NCBI GenBank assembly: GCA_017446055.1
Contig: JAFSRQ010000146.1
Location: forward strand, 1-64,000
Origin: Synergistaceae bacterium
GTDB lineage: Bacteria > Synergistota > Synergistia > Synergistales > Aminobacteriaceae
DNA: 64,000 nt
Reading direction: 5' to 3'
Below are positions 52,150 through 60,626 of the stretch, piece after piece (the stretch's first letter is position 1; each line of letters starts with the position of its first letter). A model generated the notes under the pieces. That model searched no databases and had not been told where the DNA came from. It worked only from the letters and a program-made list of their open reading frames with translations. The position numbers and the translations under genes are program-made.

Positions 52150-53649
52150 CTATATTCTCCCGTAAAGTTTGCAGGCCGCCTTTATCCTGTCAGCAAGACC
52201 ATCAGGGATAGCGTCAGCCGTCATCCTCCATGCCCAGTTTCCCGAAGGTGTTGACGGAACATTGACCCTCGCCTCAGCTCCAAGCCTCAAGTAATCCTGC
52301 ATGGGTATAATAGCCGTGTCAGCAACCGAACTCACAGCCAGACGCGTAACTTCTGACGTGAAGATATAGCCGTCCATGACATCACGCCCGATATATGACG
52401 CGAAATTGCGTATCTCATCTTCCGAAGCGTCATTCTCGAACCATCCCCGTGAAGTGTTATTGTCGTGAGTGCCAGTGTAGACGACCGAGTCGCGAGTATG
52501 ATTGTGGGGTGCATAAGGATTGTCCCAAGGATTGCCCCACGCGAAATGTAGCACCAGCATTCCCGGAAGGTTATAGTCCTTCCTGACCTGCTCGACATCC
52601 GGCGTGATTATTCCGAGGTTCTCCGCCCAGAACGGCATTGTCGGGAAATTCTCCTTGAGCGCGGCAAAGAATTTCTCATACGGAACGTCAACCCACTCGC
52701 CATTTTTCGCGGTCTCCTCGCCGTAAGGAACAGCCCAGTACGCGACAAGCCCCCTGAAATGGTCTATCCTTATCCTGTCGAACATAGCCAGAAGGTTACG
52801 CAGCCTCTTGACCCACCAAGTGAAGCCGTCCTTCTGCATGACATCCCACTTGTAGCAGGGATTGCCCCACAATTGGCCTGTTGCGCTGAAATAGTCGGGC
52901 GGAACTCCTGCTACTGTTACCGGGCTGAGGTCATCGTCAAGGTCAAACTGTCCCGGGTTCTGCCACACGTCAGCACAGTCAAGAGTAACATACAGCGGCA
53001 TATCCCCGACAATCTCAACGCCGAGTGCGCTCAAGTGTTCGTGAAGTGCTTTGACTTGGCGGAAGAATATGTACTGGTAGAACTCCTGCCGTGATATTTC
53101 CTGTGAGTATTCGGCCTTGAACCTGCGTATAGCTGACGGGTCTTTGTGCTTGAGGTCGTCCGGCCATTCGTACCAGGGAATACCGCCGTTGACCTGCTTA
53201 ATGACGCTGAACAGAGCGAAGGGTTCAAGCCATTCCGCCGAGGCCGCAAAAGTCCTGAAGTCTGACGCACTGCCCTTCATGACTCTCTTGTGTGCGGCGT
53301 TGAGTATCTCTGTCTTGAAGGCTCTTGCTGACTCGTAGTCTACACGCTCAGGATTTTTCGTGAAGTCATATTTTGCGGACAGCTTTGCGAGCTCATCTGG
53401 CGTAATCATACCCTCGTCAAGCAGAATTTCCGGGCTGACGAGAAGGTGATTGCCTGCGAATGCGCTTGTGGGGCTGTAGGGAGAATTGCCGCAACCGGGG
53501 TCTATCGTAGTCATAGGGAGAACCTGCCATATCTTTTGGCCAGCGTCATGAAGGAAGTTGCCGAACTTCAACGCCTCCGGGCCGAAATCACCGATGCCGA
53601 ATTTTGACGGAAGAGATGTAACCGGCAGTAATATTCCCGCGCTCCTCAT
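52150..53649 (-). CDS. malQ: 4-alpha-glucanotransferase (amylomaltase)
   Basis: This 499-residue GH77 enzyme has SAGILLPVTSLPSKFGIGDF, QVLPMTTIDPGCGNSPYSPT, the nucleophile Asp in DRIRIDHFRGL, the acid Glu in FWAENLGIITPDV and the third Asp in YTGTHDNNTSRG. It transfers glucan segments in maltodextrin or glycogen turnover. The ATG at 53649 has AGGAGG upstream, which rules out the longer frame. It follows the amidohydrolase-like gene by about 20 bases; no other glycogen gene is nearby. Confidence 0.96.
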   Translation of the reverse strand: MRSAGILLPVTSLPSKFGIGDFGPEALKFGNFLHDAGQKIWQVLPMTTIDPGCGNSPYSPTSAFAGNHLLVSPEILLDEGMITPDELAKLSAKYDFTKNPERVDYESARAFKTEILNAAHKRVMKGSASDFRTFAASAEWLEPFALFSVIKQVNGGIPWYEWPDDLKHKDPSAIRRFKAEYSQEISRQEFYQYIFFRQVKALHEHLSALGVEIVGDMPLYVTLDCADVWQNPGQFDLDDDLSPVTVAGVPPDYFSATGQLWGNPCYKWDVMQKDGFTWWVKRLRNLLAMFDRIRIDHFRGLVAYWAVPYGEETAKNGEWVDVPYEKFFAALKENFPTMPFWAENLGIITPDVEQVRKDYNLPGMLVLHFAWGNPWDNPYAPHNHTRDSVVYTGTHDNNTSRGWFENDASEDEIRNFASYIGRDVMDGYIFTSEVTRLAVSSVADTAIIPMQDYLRLGAEARVNVPSTPSGNWAWRMTADAIPDGLADRIKAACKLYGRI

Positions 53650-53668
53650 AATATTATTACCTCCTAAG

Positions 53669-54985
53669 CTATATTGCTCCTGAATCATAAACCGCACAGC
53701 CCGCGCAGAAAGTCATAGCCACGTCAACGGCTGAAATTTCTTCCGGCCTCACCAGGAACGGATCCTGCTCAAGCACGACAATATCAGCGTCATTGCCCAC
53801 AGCAAGCTCGCCCCTTCGTGATTCCGCGCCGCCGTTCCATGATGCCGACCATGTATACACGCTCAGAGCCTCAGCAACGCTCAGCCCCTGGGACACAAAG
53901 CCGCTGACAGCCTTAAGGGGTGGAGAGAGAGAGTCTCCGCTTCCCGCCGAAATAACCAGTCCGTTCTGGAACGCCTCATGAAGAAAATCATTCTCCCCTC
54001 CAGCGAGAGCAATTCCCCCAAGCCCAAGAAGGTGCATCCTCTCAATGAGATTTCCTGCTATGTTCCTGATTACGTGGCGTGAGTTTTTGCGCGACCTCTT
54101 GATGACCCGTTCAAGTGCGTTGAGGCATGATTTGTTGTTGTCGCTGATGACCTGACAGCCGGAAAGATGAGCGGAATATATCATGTTCTTCTGCTCCTGC
54201 TGGTCTAAATTTCCGTCTACGATAATTCCCCCAAGTCTGCAAAAAGGAAGGCCGTCTCCCGTCCTCAGACCGTCAGCAAGAAATTCATTCAGAGGATTCA
54301 CCCCGTCAAAGCCGAAATTGCATCTCATCCTGAAAGTGAGCATGTTATAGGCATCGCTGAAGAATATATCCCACAGTCTTTTTGCGTCCCCTCTGAAGTC
54401 TGACCACACTTCAGTTATGCCGAGAGCGTTTGCTTTAGGCGCGTAAGTCTTCACGAGGTGTATTATGTCTTCTTCGCTCAATGGCGGAAGGTGCTGCGTG
54501 AACTCGTCAAGCTCTACGTTGTCCTGTGGCATGTTGAACTCGTTCATGGCCGGTGTGTTGAGGACTGCATGACTCATTTTCGCGTCAATAACGGCGCAGG
54601 GCATTGCGGGGATAACCGGGTCAAGGTCATCGCGTGAAATCACAATTTCGTCCGGCAGATTCACGGCAATGTACCATTCTCGCAGGGGCTTGGGGTTGGC
54701 GCGGGAATATGTGGTGAGAAGCTCGGACATTTCGCGGGCTGAATGTACGCTTGCGAGGCTGAGTCTTTCCTGTGCTTCTGACCATGCGAGGAAGTCCAGC
54801 CCCGTATCACAGAAGCCGGGAAGGACTGTTCTCCCGTGAAGGTCTATCACCCTCCCGTCAAGGCCCAAACTTTCATCGTCAACAGAAACTATGCGGCCAT
54901 GCTCAAATGTTATGTTAGCCGCTGTTCCTGACTGAGTATGAATCCTGCCGTTAGTGAGAGAAATCTTTTCGTCTTGGGTCTGCAA
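53669..54985 (-). CDS. Amidohydrolase-like protein without the metal-binding motif
   Basis: The 438-residue fold is that of amidohydrolase family 3 (YtcJ type). It has an N-terminal beta domain (ISLTNGRIHTQSGTAANITF, VIDLHGRTVLPGFCDTGLDF) and a C-terminal one (GELAVGNDADIVVLEQDPFL). Where active members have the metal motif HxH after PGF, this one reads PGFCDTGLDF. The later metal residues are also not evident: VISAGSGDSLSPP stands where an SDxP motif is usual. It is therefore likely to be catalytically dead or to work differently. The start is TTG at 54985, 7 bases after GGGGGAG. Confidence 0.75.
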   Translation of the reverse strand: MQTQDEKISLTNGRIHTQSGTAANITFEHGRIVSVDDESLGLDGRVIDLHGRTVLPGFCDTGLDFLAWSEAQERLSLASVHSAREMSELLTTYSRANPKPLREWYIAVNLPDEIVISRDDLDPVIPAMPCAVIDAKMSHAVLNTPAMNEFNMPQDNVELDEFTQHLPPLSEEDIIHLVKTYAPKANALGITEVWSDFRGDAKRLWDIFFSDAYNMLTFRMRCNFGFDGVNPLNEFLADGLRTGDGLPFCRLGGIIVDGNLDQQEQKNMIYSAHLSGCQVISDNNKSCLNALERVIKRSRKNSRHVIRNIAGNLIERMHLLGLGGIALAGGENDFLHEAFQNGLVISAGSGDSLSPPLKAVSGFVSQGLSVAEALSVYTWSASWNGGAESRRGELAVGNDADIVVLEQDPFLVRPEEISAVDVAMTFCAGCAVYDSGAI

Positions 54986-55011
54986 ATCAGCTCCCCCTTT
55001 GTGAGTAAAGA

Positions 55012-55040
55012 TAAAGCCCGCCCGATAGTGTCAGGCAGGC
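55012..55040 (-). terminator. Terminator after the YjfB-like gene
   Basis: On the minus strand GCCTGCC (55040-55034) pairs with GGCGGGC (55022-55016), followed by TTTATC. Confidence 0.7.
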
Positions 55041-55052
55041 CTTGTGTCATTG

Positions 55053-55316
55053 CTAGTAGAGACCGCTGTGCTTCTGTCCGATGCCGAAAATCTGAAGCGA
55101 GGTCTCCATAAGCTCATTCTGCTGTTTGACGAGCCACGAGCCGACTGCCATCTGAACTTTTGCCTGGCTCATGTCCATTGATGCCTGTGCAATGCTCATG
55201 GGGTCTGCTCCGCTTTCGAGTACCTGCGCGCTTGCGGCGTTTGCTGTGTTGAGACCCTGCTGCATCATAGCGAGTCCGTTCTGCCCGAGCGTGTCAAAAC
55301 TCTTAAGGCTGATCAT
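55053..55316 (-). CDS. YjfB-family putative motility protein
   Basis: The 87-residue protein has the YjfB pattern: a short helix, then SIAQASMDMSQAKVQMAVGS and a following helix (WLVKQQNELMETSLQIFGIG). YjfB proteins are small, often encoded with motility genes, and of unknown function. No flagellar gene is in the window. AGGAGG precedes the ATG, and the gene has its own promoter and terminator. Confidence 0.75.
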   Translation of the reverse strand: MISLKSFDTLGQNGLAMMQQGLNTANAASAQVLESGADPMSIAQASMDMSQAKVQMAVGSWLVKQQNELMETSLQIFGIGQKHSGLY

Positions 55317-55349
55317 GATAATGCGCCTCCTTTCTTGTGGATGGGGTAT

Positions 55350-55377
55350 ATTGTAGCAGAGTATACAACTTTGTCGG
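55350..55377 (-). promoter_or_regulatory. Promoter of the YjfB-like gene
   Basis: On the minus strand CCGACA (55377-55372) and TACAAT (55355-55350) are 16 bases apart, 33 bases before the ATG. Confidence 0.6.
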
Positions 55378-55478
55378 AATGCGGCGGATGAAATGCGCGG
55401 CTTCGTTAATGTTGATGAAATTTGTCGGATATGATATTCTTTGCGCCGTCAATTTTGGTCAGAGAGGAGAGAATTTCG

Positions 55479-55955
55479 CTGAGGCTTTCGACAACAGCCC
55501 GCTACAGTCTCCGGGCATTATCGGATTTATGCTCGCGCCCGGACAATCAGCCCGTATCAGTCAGCGACATAGCATCACGCCAGAACATTCCGGTTACGTA
55601 CCTTGAGCAGTTATTCGTCAAGCTCAGGCGCGGGGGAATCCTCGACAGCATCCGGGGGGCGCAGGGAGGCTACATGCTTTCACGCCCGGCGGGGGAAATC
55701 ACGATTGCCGAGATACTTCAGGCTTTGGGCGAACCCGTGATATTCGGCTCGTGCCAGACGGAAAAAGGCTGTGAGAACGCCGTAACATGCCCCACGTTCA
55801 ATTTGTGGCGCAAGGTCAAAGGCTCGGTTGACGAGATACTCAGGAAGACAACGCTGGCTGATATTGCTGACGAAAAGCTCTCACTCATGACATCAAGCCC
55901 TGACCCCGAACGCGAAGAGGCCAGGCGCAAAGCAGTGAAAACAGAGGGGGAATAA
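55479..55955 (+). CDS. iscR: Rrf2-family Fe-S regulator, IscR-like
   Basis: The protein starts as Rrf2 proteins do (RLSTTARYSLRALSDL), continues with the winged helix (SDIASRQNIPVTYLEQLFVK, IRGAQGGYMLSRPAGEITIA) and has three Cys in GSCQTEKGCENAVTCPTF with C-x5-C-x5-C spacing. These ligate the [2Fe-2S] cluster of IscR. It probably represses the nifS-nifU genes that follow. The family Met corresponds to CTG at 55479, 9 bases after GAGGAG; no ATG, GTG or TTG is near. ATT at 55473 is too close to that Shine-Dalgarno. An ATG at 55431 lies before it and probably before the transcription start. Confidence 0.88.
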   Translation: MRLSTTARYSLRALSDLCSRPDNQPVSVSDIASRQNIPVTYLEQLFVKLRRGGILDSIRGAQGGYMLSRPAGEITIAEILQALGEPVIFGSCQTEKGCENAVTCPTFNLWRKVKGSVDEILRKTTLADIADEKLSLMTSSPDPEREEARRKAVKTEGE

Positions 55956-55961
55956 ACCTAA

Positions 55962-57152
55962 ATGTTCGTATACATGGATCACACAGCCACAACTCCGACA
56001 AGCCCGGAAGTCTTGCAGGCAATGATGCCCTACTTCGGCGAGAATTTCGGCAACCCGTCAAGCGTCTACTCATTCTCGCGCAAGAGCAGAGCCGCAATCG
56101 AGAAGGCACGTACCCAAGTCGCAAACGCACTCAACGCTGACCCGTCAGAGATATTCTTCACGAGTTCGGGAACTGAGGCCGACAACTGGTCGCTCAAAGG
56201 CACGTTCGAGAAGGGCAAATCGTCAGGCAAGACTCACATCATCACGTCAGCAATCGAGCATCACGCAATCCTCCACACCTGCGAATACCTCCACAAGGTA
56301 GAAGGGGCTGAAGTAACGTACCTTCCTGTTGACGCTGAGGGCTTCGTGAGCGTTGACGACGTGAGGAACGCTATCACCGACAAGACCGCGCTTGTGTCAG
56401 TGATGTTCGCGAACAACGAGGTCGGGACAATTGAGCCTGTCGCAGAAATCGGGGCTTTGTGCCGGGAGAAGGGAGTACCATTCCACACAGACGCAGTGCA
56501 GGCCGCCGCCCACCTGAAGATTGACGTGAAGGCCATGAACATAGACATGCTGTCGATGTCGGCGCACAAGATGTACGGCCCGAAAGGAGTCGGAGCGTTG
56601 TACCTTCGGAAAGGACTCAGGCCGGAAAACTTCATGCACGGAGGAGCGCAGGAGAAAGGCCGCCGGGCAAGCACCGAGAATATCGCGGGCATTGTGGGAT
56701 TCGGTGAGGCTATGGAGATTCTGCAGGGGAGACTCGCTGACGATTTAGCGGTGAACTCAGCACGCAGGGACAGGCTCATTGCCGGGATACTTGAGCGCAT
56801 TCCTCACGCGAAACTCAACGGGGCGACAGGTACTCACCGTCTACCGAACAACGTCAACTTCAGCTTCATCGGAGTTGAGGGCGAGACACTGCTTCTTGAC
56901 CTCGACATGAAGGGAATATCCGCATCGACAGGGAGCGCGTGTTCGTCAGAGAGCCTTGACCCCTCTCACGTGTTGATGGCATTGGGGCTGAAGCACGAGA
57001 TGGCTCACGGATCATTGAGATTCACGCTTGGACGGTTGACGACTGATGAGCAGGTTGACTATGTGCTTGACGTTCTGCCGGAGATTGTCGCGAAGAGAAG
57101 GGCAATGTCGCCTTTGTGGGAAGACTACTTGAAATCACAGGAGGGAAAATAG
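55962..57152 (+). CDS. nifS: Cysteine desulfurase, NifS-like
   Basis: This 396-residue PLP enzyme has MDHTATTPTSPEVLQAM, FTSSGTEADNWSLKG, FHTDAVQAAAHLKID, the PLP Lys in SMSAHKMYGPKGVGALY and the catalytic Cys in STGSACSSESLDPSHVL. It supplies sulfur for Fe-S clusters. GAGGGGG is upstream, six bases after iscR, and nifU follows within four bases. The three genes form an iscR-iscS-iscU-type unit without chaperones or ferredoxin. Confidence 0.95.
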   Translation: MFVYMDHTATTPTSPEVLQAMMPYFGENFGNPSSVYSFSRKSRAAIEKARTQVANALNADPSEIFFTSSGTEADNWSLKGTFEKGKSSGKTHIITSAIEHHAILHTCEYLHKVEGAEVTYLPVDAEGFVSVDDVRNAITDKTALVSVMFANNEVGTIEPVAEIGALCREKGVPFHTDAVQAAAHLKIDVKAMNIDMLSMSAHKMYGPKGVGALYLRKGLRPENFMHGGAQEKGRRASTENIAGIVGFGEAMEILQGRLADDLAVNSARRDRLIAGILERIPHAKLNGATGTHRLPNNVNFSFIGVEGETLLLDLDMKGISASTGSACSSESLDPSHVLMALGLKHEMAHGSLRFTLGRLTTDEQVDYVLDVLPEIVAKRRAMSPLWEDYLKSQEGK

Positions 57153-57155
57153 ATT

Positions 57156-57572
57156 ATGGCACTGGACTACAGCCAGAAGGTAATGGATCACTTCATGAAC
57201 CCGCGCAACGTGGGCGAAATCGAGAATGCTGACGGAGTCGGCGAGGCGGGAAACCCTAAGTGCGGGGACATCATGAAGATATATCTCAAGGTCAACCCTG
57301 AGACAAATATCATCGAGGACGTGAAGTTCAAGACGTTTGGGTGCGCGAGTGCTATAGCGTCGTCGAGTATGGCTACGGAACTCATCAAGGGACGCACAAT
57401 CGAGGATGCCTGGAACTTGACGAACAACGCGGTCGCGGAAGCACTTGACGGACTGCCGCCCATAAAGATGCACTGCTCGGTTCTGGCGGAAGAGTCGATA
57501 CATGCCGCCCTGAATGATTACCGGGAAAAGCACGGAATGCCAGTTATCCCGATGGAGCATCACGAGGACTAG
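57156..57572 (+). CDS. nifU: Fe-S scaffold protein NifU/IscU-like
   Basis: The 138-residue scaffold has the three Cys of the family: GNPKCGDIMKIYLKV, FKTFGCASAIASSSMATELI and IKMHCSVLAEESIHAALND. It is the N-terminal NifU domain alone; the ferredoxin-like middle and the C-terminal Nfu domain are absent. It receives sulfur from the upstream desulfurase. It ends the operon before a strong terminator. Confidence 0.95.
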   Translation: MALDYSQKVMDHFMNPRNVGEIENADGVGEAGNPKCGDIMKIYLKVNPETNIIEDVKFKTFGCASAIASSSMATELIKGRTIEDAWNLTNNAVAEALDGLPPIKMHCSVLAEESIHAALNDYREKHGMPVIPMEHHED

Positions 57573-57588
57573 CGCAGGAAAATATGAG

Positions 57589-57624
57589 TCCCTCTCCTGA
57601 ATTGCCGGGAGGGGGAATTTTTTT
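57589..57624 (+). terminator. Terminator of the Fe-S operon
   Basis: TCCCTCTCC (57589-57597) pairs with GGAGGGGGA (57608-57616), followed by seven T residues. Confidence 0.9.
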
Positions 57625-57659
57625 ATCGCGATAATGCAATACTTGAGCCAGCATATTCT

Positions 57660-57688
57660 TTGACATTCTGGAACATTGTCTTTAGAAC
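57660..57688 (+). promoter_or_regulatory. Promoter of the DUF3089 lipoprotein gene
   Basis: TTGACA (57660-57665) is a perfect -35, with TAGAAC at 57683-57688 after 17 bases as a moderate -10. GAACAT occurs twice (57671 and 57685), which could be an operator. Confidence 0.6.
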
Positions 57689-57753
57689 ATATATTTGTTT
57701 TGATATTCTTAGCCCGCTGTATGCAGTAAAACTTATGAAAGCGGAGGAAACAA

Positions 57754-58812
57754 ATGAAGAAGAAATTTCTAGCATTGGTGTTGATTGGTGTTACGGCCTT
57801 CAGTTGGTCGGCATGTTGCACAACACAGGCAGCAGCTGACAGTGCGGAAACGAATGCAGACGCAGGGAAAGCTCCCGATTATTCCCAGTCAGCAAACTGG
57901 CAGCATATCCCGGAAATCACAAAAGATGTCGACACGTTCTATATTCTCGCGACAGAGTACATGGGCTTCAACGAAGGCGACCCCAATTATGCGGAGATGG
58001 ACAACCCGGAGCTGGTTTCGGGCGCGGCGGGTCAATATGTGTTGCATGCGAGCGCGTATGAGGACTCAACCAACGTGTTCGTGTCGTATTACCGTCAGGC
58101 CAGCCTTCGTTACGCGGGGGAAGTCTGGAAAAAGACAGGGGACATTTCCGAAGCGATTTCAGGGATGCCCTATGACGACATCACTGCCGCTCTGGATTAC
58201 TACTTCGAGAAGTATAACAATGGCCGTCCGTTCATAATTGCAGGACACAGCCAAGGTTCAGCAATAGCCAAGATCGTGCTGGAAAAGTACTTCAGGGAAC
58301 ATCCCGACTACTACAAGCGGATGGTCGCGGCCTATGTCATCGGTTACGCCGTAACGAAGAACGACCTGGCGGCAAATCCTCACTGGAAGTTTGCGACTGG
58401 CGAGGCTGACACAGGAGTCATCATCAGCTGGAACACAGAAGGCAGGAAGAATGTTGAGACGAACGCAAAGACTGCTGTGCTGTTCCCGGGCGCAATTAGC
58501 ATTAACCCGCTCAACTGGAAGCTCGATGACACTTACGCCCCCGCAAGCGAGAACCTAGGTTCGCTCGTGGTGAACGGGGAGACTGGGACGGTCGCAATCG
58601 GTGATGTTGGCGCGGACGCTCAGGTTGTCCCCAGCCGCGGCACAGTCATAACAAACGCCAAAGTTGAGCCAATGCCAGCGGAACTTGCCAGGGTCGCCAG
58701 TGAGTTCTTCGGGCCTGACGGACGGCACGAGAGCGATTACACCTTCTACTACAGCAACATCAAGGACAACGTAGCGAAGCGCATTGCCACCTATAAGGCG
58801 AGCCAGAAGTAG
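57754..58812 (+). CDS. DUF3089-family alpha/beta-hydrolase lipoprotein
   Basis: The 352-residue protein has a lipoprotein signal (FLALVLIGVTAFSWSAC; WSAC is a lipobox). The body has the DUF3089 pattern: VDTFYILATEYMGFNEGDPN, YYRQASLRYAGEV, a nucleophile elbow RPFIIAGHSQGSAIAKIVL and ISWNTEG. Family members are predicted serine hydrolases of unknown substrate. AGCGGAGG precedes the ATG. The gene has its own promoter and terminator. Confidence 0.85.
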   Translation: MKKKFLALVLIGVTAFSWSACCTTQAAADSAETNADAGKAPDYSQSANWQHIPEITKDVDTFYILATEYMGFNEGDPNYAEMDNPELVSGAAGQYVLHASAYEDSTNVFVSYYRQASLRYAGEVWKKTGDISEAISGMPYDDITAALDYYFEKYNNGRPFIIAGHSQGSAIAKIVLEKYFREHPDYYKRMVAAYVIGYAVTKNDLAANPHWKFATGEADTGVIISWNTEGRKNVETNAKTAVLFPGAISINPLNWKLDDTYAPASENLGSLVVNGETGTVAIGDVGADAQVVPSRGTVITNAKVEPMPAELARVASEFFGPDGRHESDYTFYYSNIKDNVAKRIATYKASQK

Positions 58813-58835
58813 CACTGAACGATTACCAAAAAATT

Positions 58836-58870
58836 ATCCCTCTCCTGATTTTGACGGGGGAGGGATTTTT
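58836..58870. terminator. Bidirectional terminator between lipoprotein and zincin genes
   Basis: ATCCCTCTCC (58836-58845) pairs with GGGGGAGGGAT (58856-58866). TTTTT follows on the plus strand and ATAATTTTTT on the minus strand, so it suits both convergent genes. Confidence 0.88.
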
Positions 58871-58875
58871 GTGCG

Positions 58876-59736
58876 CTATTCTTCACGCAGCTCTTTGCGC
58901 GGTGCTTTCAGTGCACTGTTTCTGAGACGCTCAATTTTTGCCGCTGCCTTAAAGACAGTATCAATGCTTATGAGTGGTATCTCGTTATTGCGGTCTACAT
59001 AATTGCTCAGGTATTCGGCAGAAGGATTCTTTATCCCCTCACGTTCACAGAGAAGCCAGCATACCGACTCGGCCTCGAACTCTTTAACCTGATGACTCAA
59101 GCCGTAACGCTTCGGAAGGTAATCAAGTTCCTGATTCCCAAGATGCCCGCAATAAACATGTCCCAGCTCATGATATATTGTCGCAAGCTGTGTAACTTTG
59201 TCATGGTTGCTGTTGACTGTTATAGCAAAAGGTATCCTGAATGAGTACCGCGTATTATTCTTGTCTGTGTATGGCTCACGATAATTTACAGTCTGGACTG
59301 CCCCGGCGTATTCTGTTCCGTAATTCTCGTAAGATATTCTGAAGCCGTCAAAGTACAAATTCTCCACAAAGCTGGCAAACTCTGCTTCGGAAATTTCACC
59401 TTTCGGCTTGAATGGATTTTGCAGCTCCTGGGGAAATTCTTTTCCTTCTGTGTCTTCAAGCTCATACACGAATGACACCGGGCCGAACGTCCGAAGGATA
59501 ATCAGCGGCCTTGCTCCCGGCTTAGGGACGCGTTTAAATTCCTTCCACCATTCTTGTACGCTCGCAACGTATTTGCTGCCGGGCTTCTGCATGTGAATCA
59601 GCATTGCGTTATAGGGGGCAATTTTCTTGAAACGCTTGATGAAGTCGAACAGCTCCATATAGTTTTTGCTTGAACGGTATGAGCTGACCTCCTGAAAAAG
59701 TTTGTCAAGCTCCGGGATATTACTATGTCCTGCCAT
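58876..59736 (-). CDS. Zincin metallopeptidase-like protein (ImmA/IrrE or ArdC type)
   Basis: The 286-residue protein has the zinc motif HExxH in ATIYHELGHVYCGHLG and a downstream Glu in EFEAESVCWLLCEREGI, as in ImmA/IrrE (DUF955) peptidases. Its N-terminal 110 residues (FIKRFKKIAPYNAMLIHMQK, VASVQEWWKEFKRVPKPGAR) resemble the ArdC-type domain found with such peptidases on mobile elements. No partner regulator or element is adjacent. Its ATG overlaps the citG stop (TAATG), so it is transcribed with the pump operon, an odd place for this type. Confidence 0.8.
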   Translation of the reverse strand: MAGHSNIPELDKLFQEVSSYRSSKNYMELFDFIKRFKKIAPYNAMLIHMQKPGSKYVASVQEWWKEFKRVPKPGARPLIILRTFGPVSFVYELEDTEGKEFPQELQNPFKPKGEISEAEFASFVENLYFDGFRISYENYGTEYAGAVQTVNYREPYTDKNNTRYSFRIPFAITVNSNHDKVTQLATIYHELGHVYCGHLGNQELDYLPKRYGLSHQVKEFEAESVCWLLCEREGIKNPSAEYLSNYVDRNNEIPLISIDTVFKAAAKIERLRNSALKAPRKELREE

Positions 59737-60626
59737 TATTCAGCCTCCCCGCAATCTAGTGTTGTGTTTTGCGACGACATTTTATCGCAAGCGTGAAGAA
59801 AGCACGTTACCGCAAGCAAGTCCCCCGCCCCACCCGGCGAAATCCACCGCGATATATATTCCCCGTCAAGCCTCAAGACATCCTCAAGCCCGAAGCCTGA
59901 GCTCACCATTTCCCCCGCAGTCCTCATGACTTCCTGAGCCGTATTGATGTCATGCCGGGATATTATGTTCGTGTCGCGGGCATGTGCCATGATGTGAATC
60001 AGCGTCATAGCAAGCGCGTCATTCATGCACATACCCCCTGCAAGATACCCCCTCAGTGCCGGAAGTGATACGTCCCTCACGACAGGATACCCCGCTTCAG
60101 CCTCGCCGCGGATCCCCGTTATGCCGTGTTCGAGGTAGACCCGCTCGCCCTTCGTCAGCATGGCCGGACTCTTCTCCCTTACGCCCGCAAAATCACGCTC
60201 AACAATCCCCGCGCACATTTCAGCCGCAAGAGTCATCGTCCCGTCAGCAGTAACCTCACGCCCGGCACCCGCAAGATACCCCGCGCATGAAGCAAGAAGT
60301 CCCAGCGAGAATATTTCGCCCTTGTGAGTGTTGATGCCCCCCGTTGCCGCAAACATCCGCCGTTCAGCCTCAACCCCAATCTCACGAACAGCCCCGAAAA
60401 TATCAGCAGGAGGAATCCCCCGCATACCGCCTGAGAATCCCTCCTGCGCAAATTCCGTGAAACTTTCTGCCAGACTCGCCGCGCTTTTCATGAACGTGAA
60501 GAAGTCCATATCCTTGTGAGCCCCTGAGTTGCTGCGGTCGACAAGCCCCGGCTTGGGAGTTGCTGACACCTCAAGAAGCATCGCCTCAAGTGCCAGCCTC
60601 CCAATCTCACGGCTATTCATCTTCAT
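59736..60626 (-). CDS. citG: Triphosphoribosyl-dephospho-CoA synthase, CitG/MdcB-like
   Basis: The 296-residue product has the CitG motifs in order: EVSATPKPGLVDRSNSGAHK, TGGINTHKGEIFSLGLL and WISPGGAGDLLAVTCFL. The enzyme makes the prosthetic-group precursor of citrate lyase or malonate decarboxylase acyl carrier proteins. Neither enzyme is in the window. Its ATG (60626, or 60620 two codons later) overlaps the pump gene's end. The pairing with an RND pump is unusual. Confidence 0.93.
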   Translation of the reverse strand: MKMNSREIGRLALEAMLLEVSATPKPGLVDRSNSGAHKDMDFFTFMKSAASLAESFTEFAQEGFSGGMRGIPPADIFGAVREIGVEAERRMFAATGGINTHKGEIFSLGLLASCAGYLAGAGREVTADGTMTLAAEMCAGIVERDFAGVREKSPAMLTKGERVYLEHGITGIRGEAEAGYPVVRDVSLPALRGYLAGGMCMNDALAMTLIHIMAHARDTNIISRHDINTAQEVMRTAGEMVSSGFGLEDVLRLDGEYISRWISPGGAGDLLAVTCFLHACDKMSSQNTTLDCGEAE

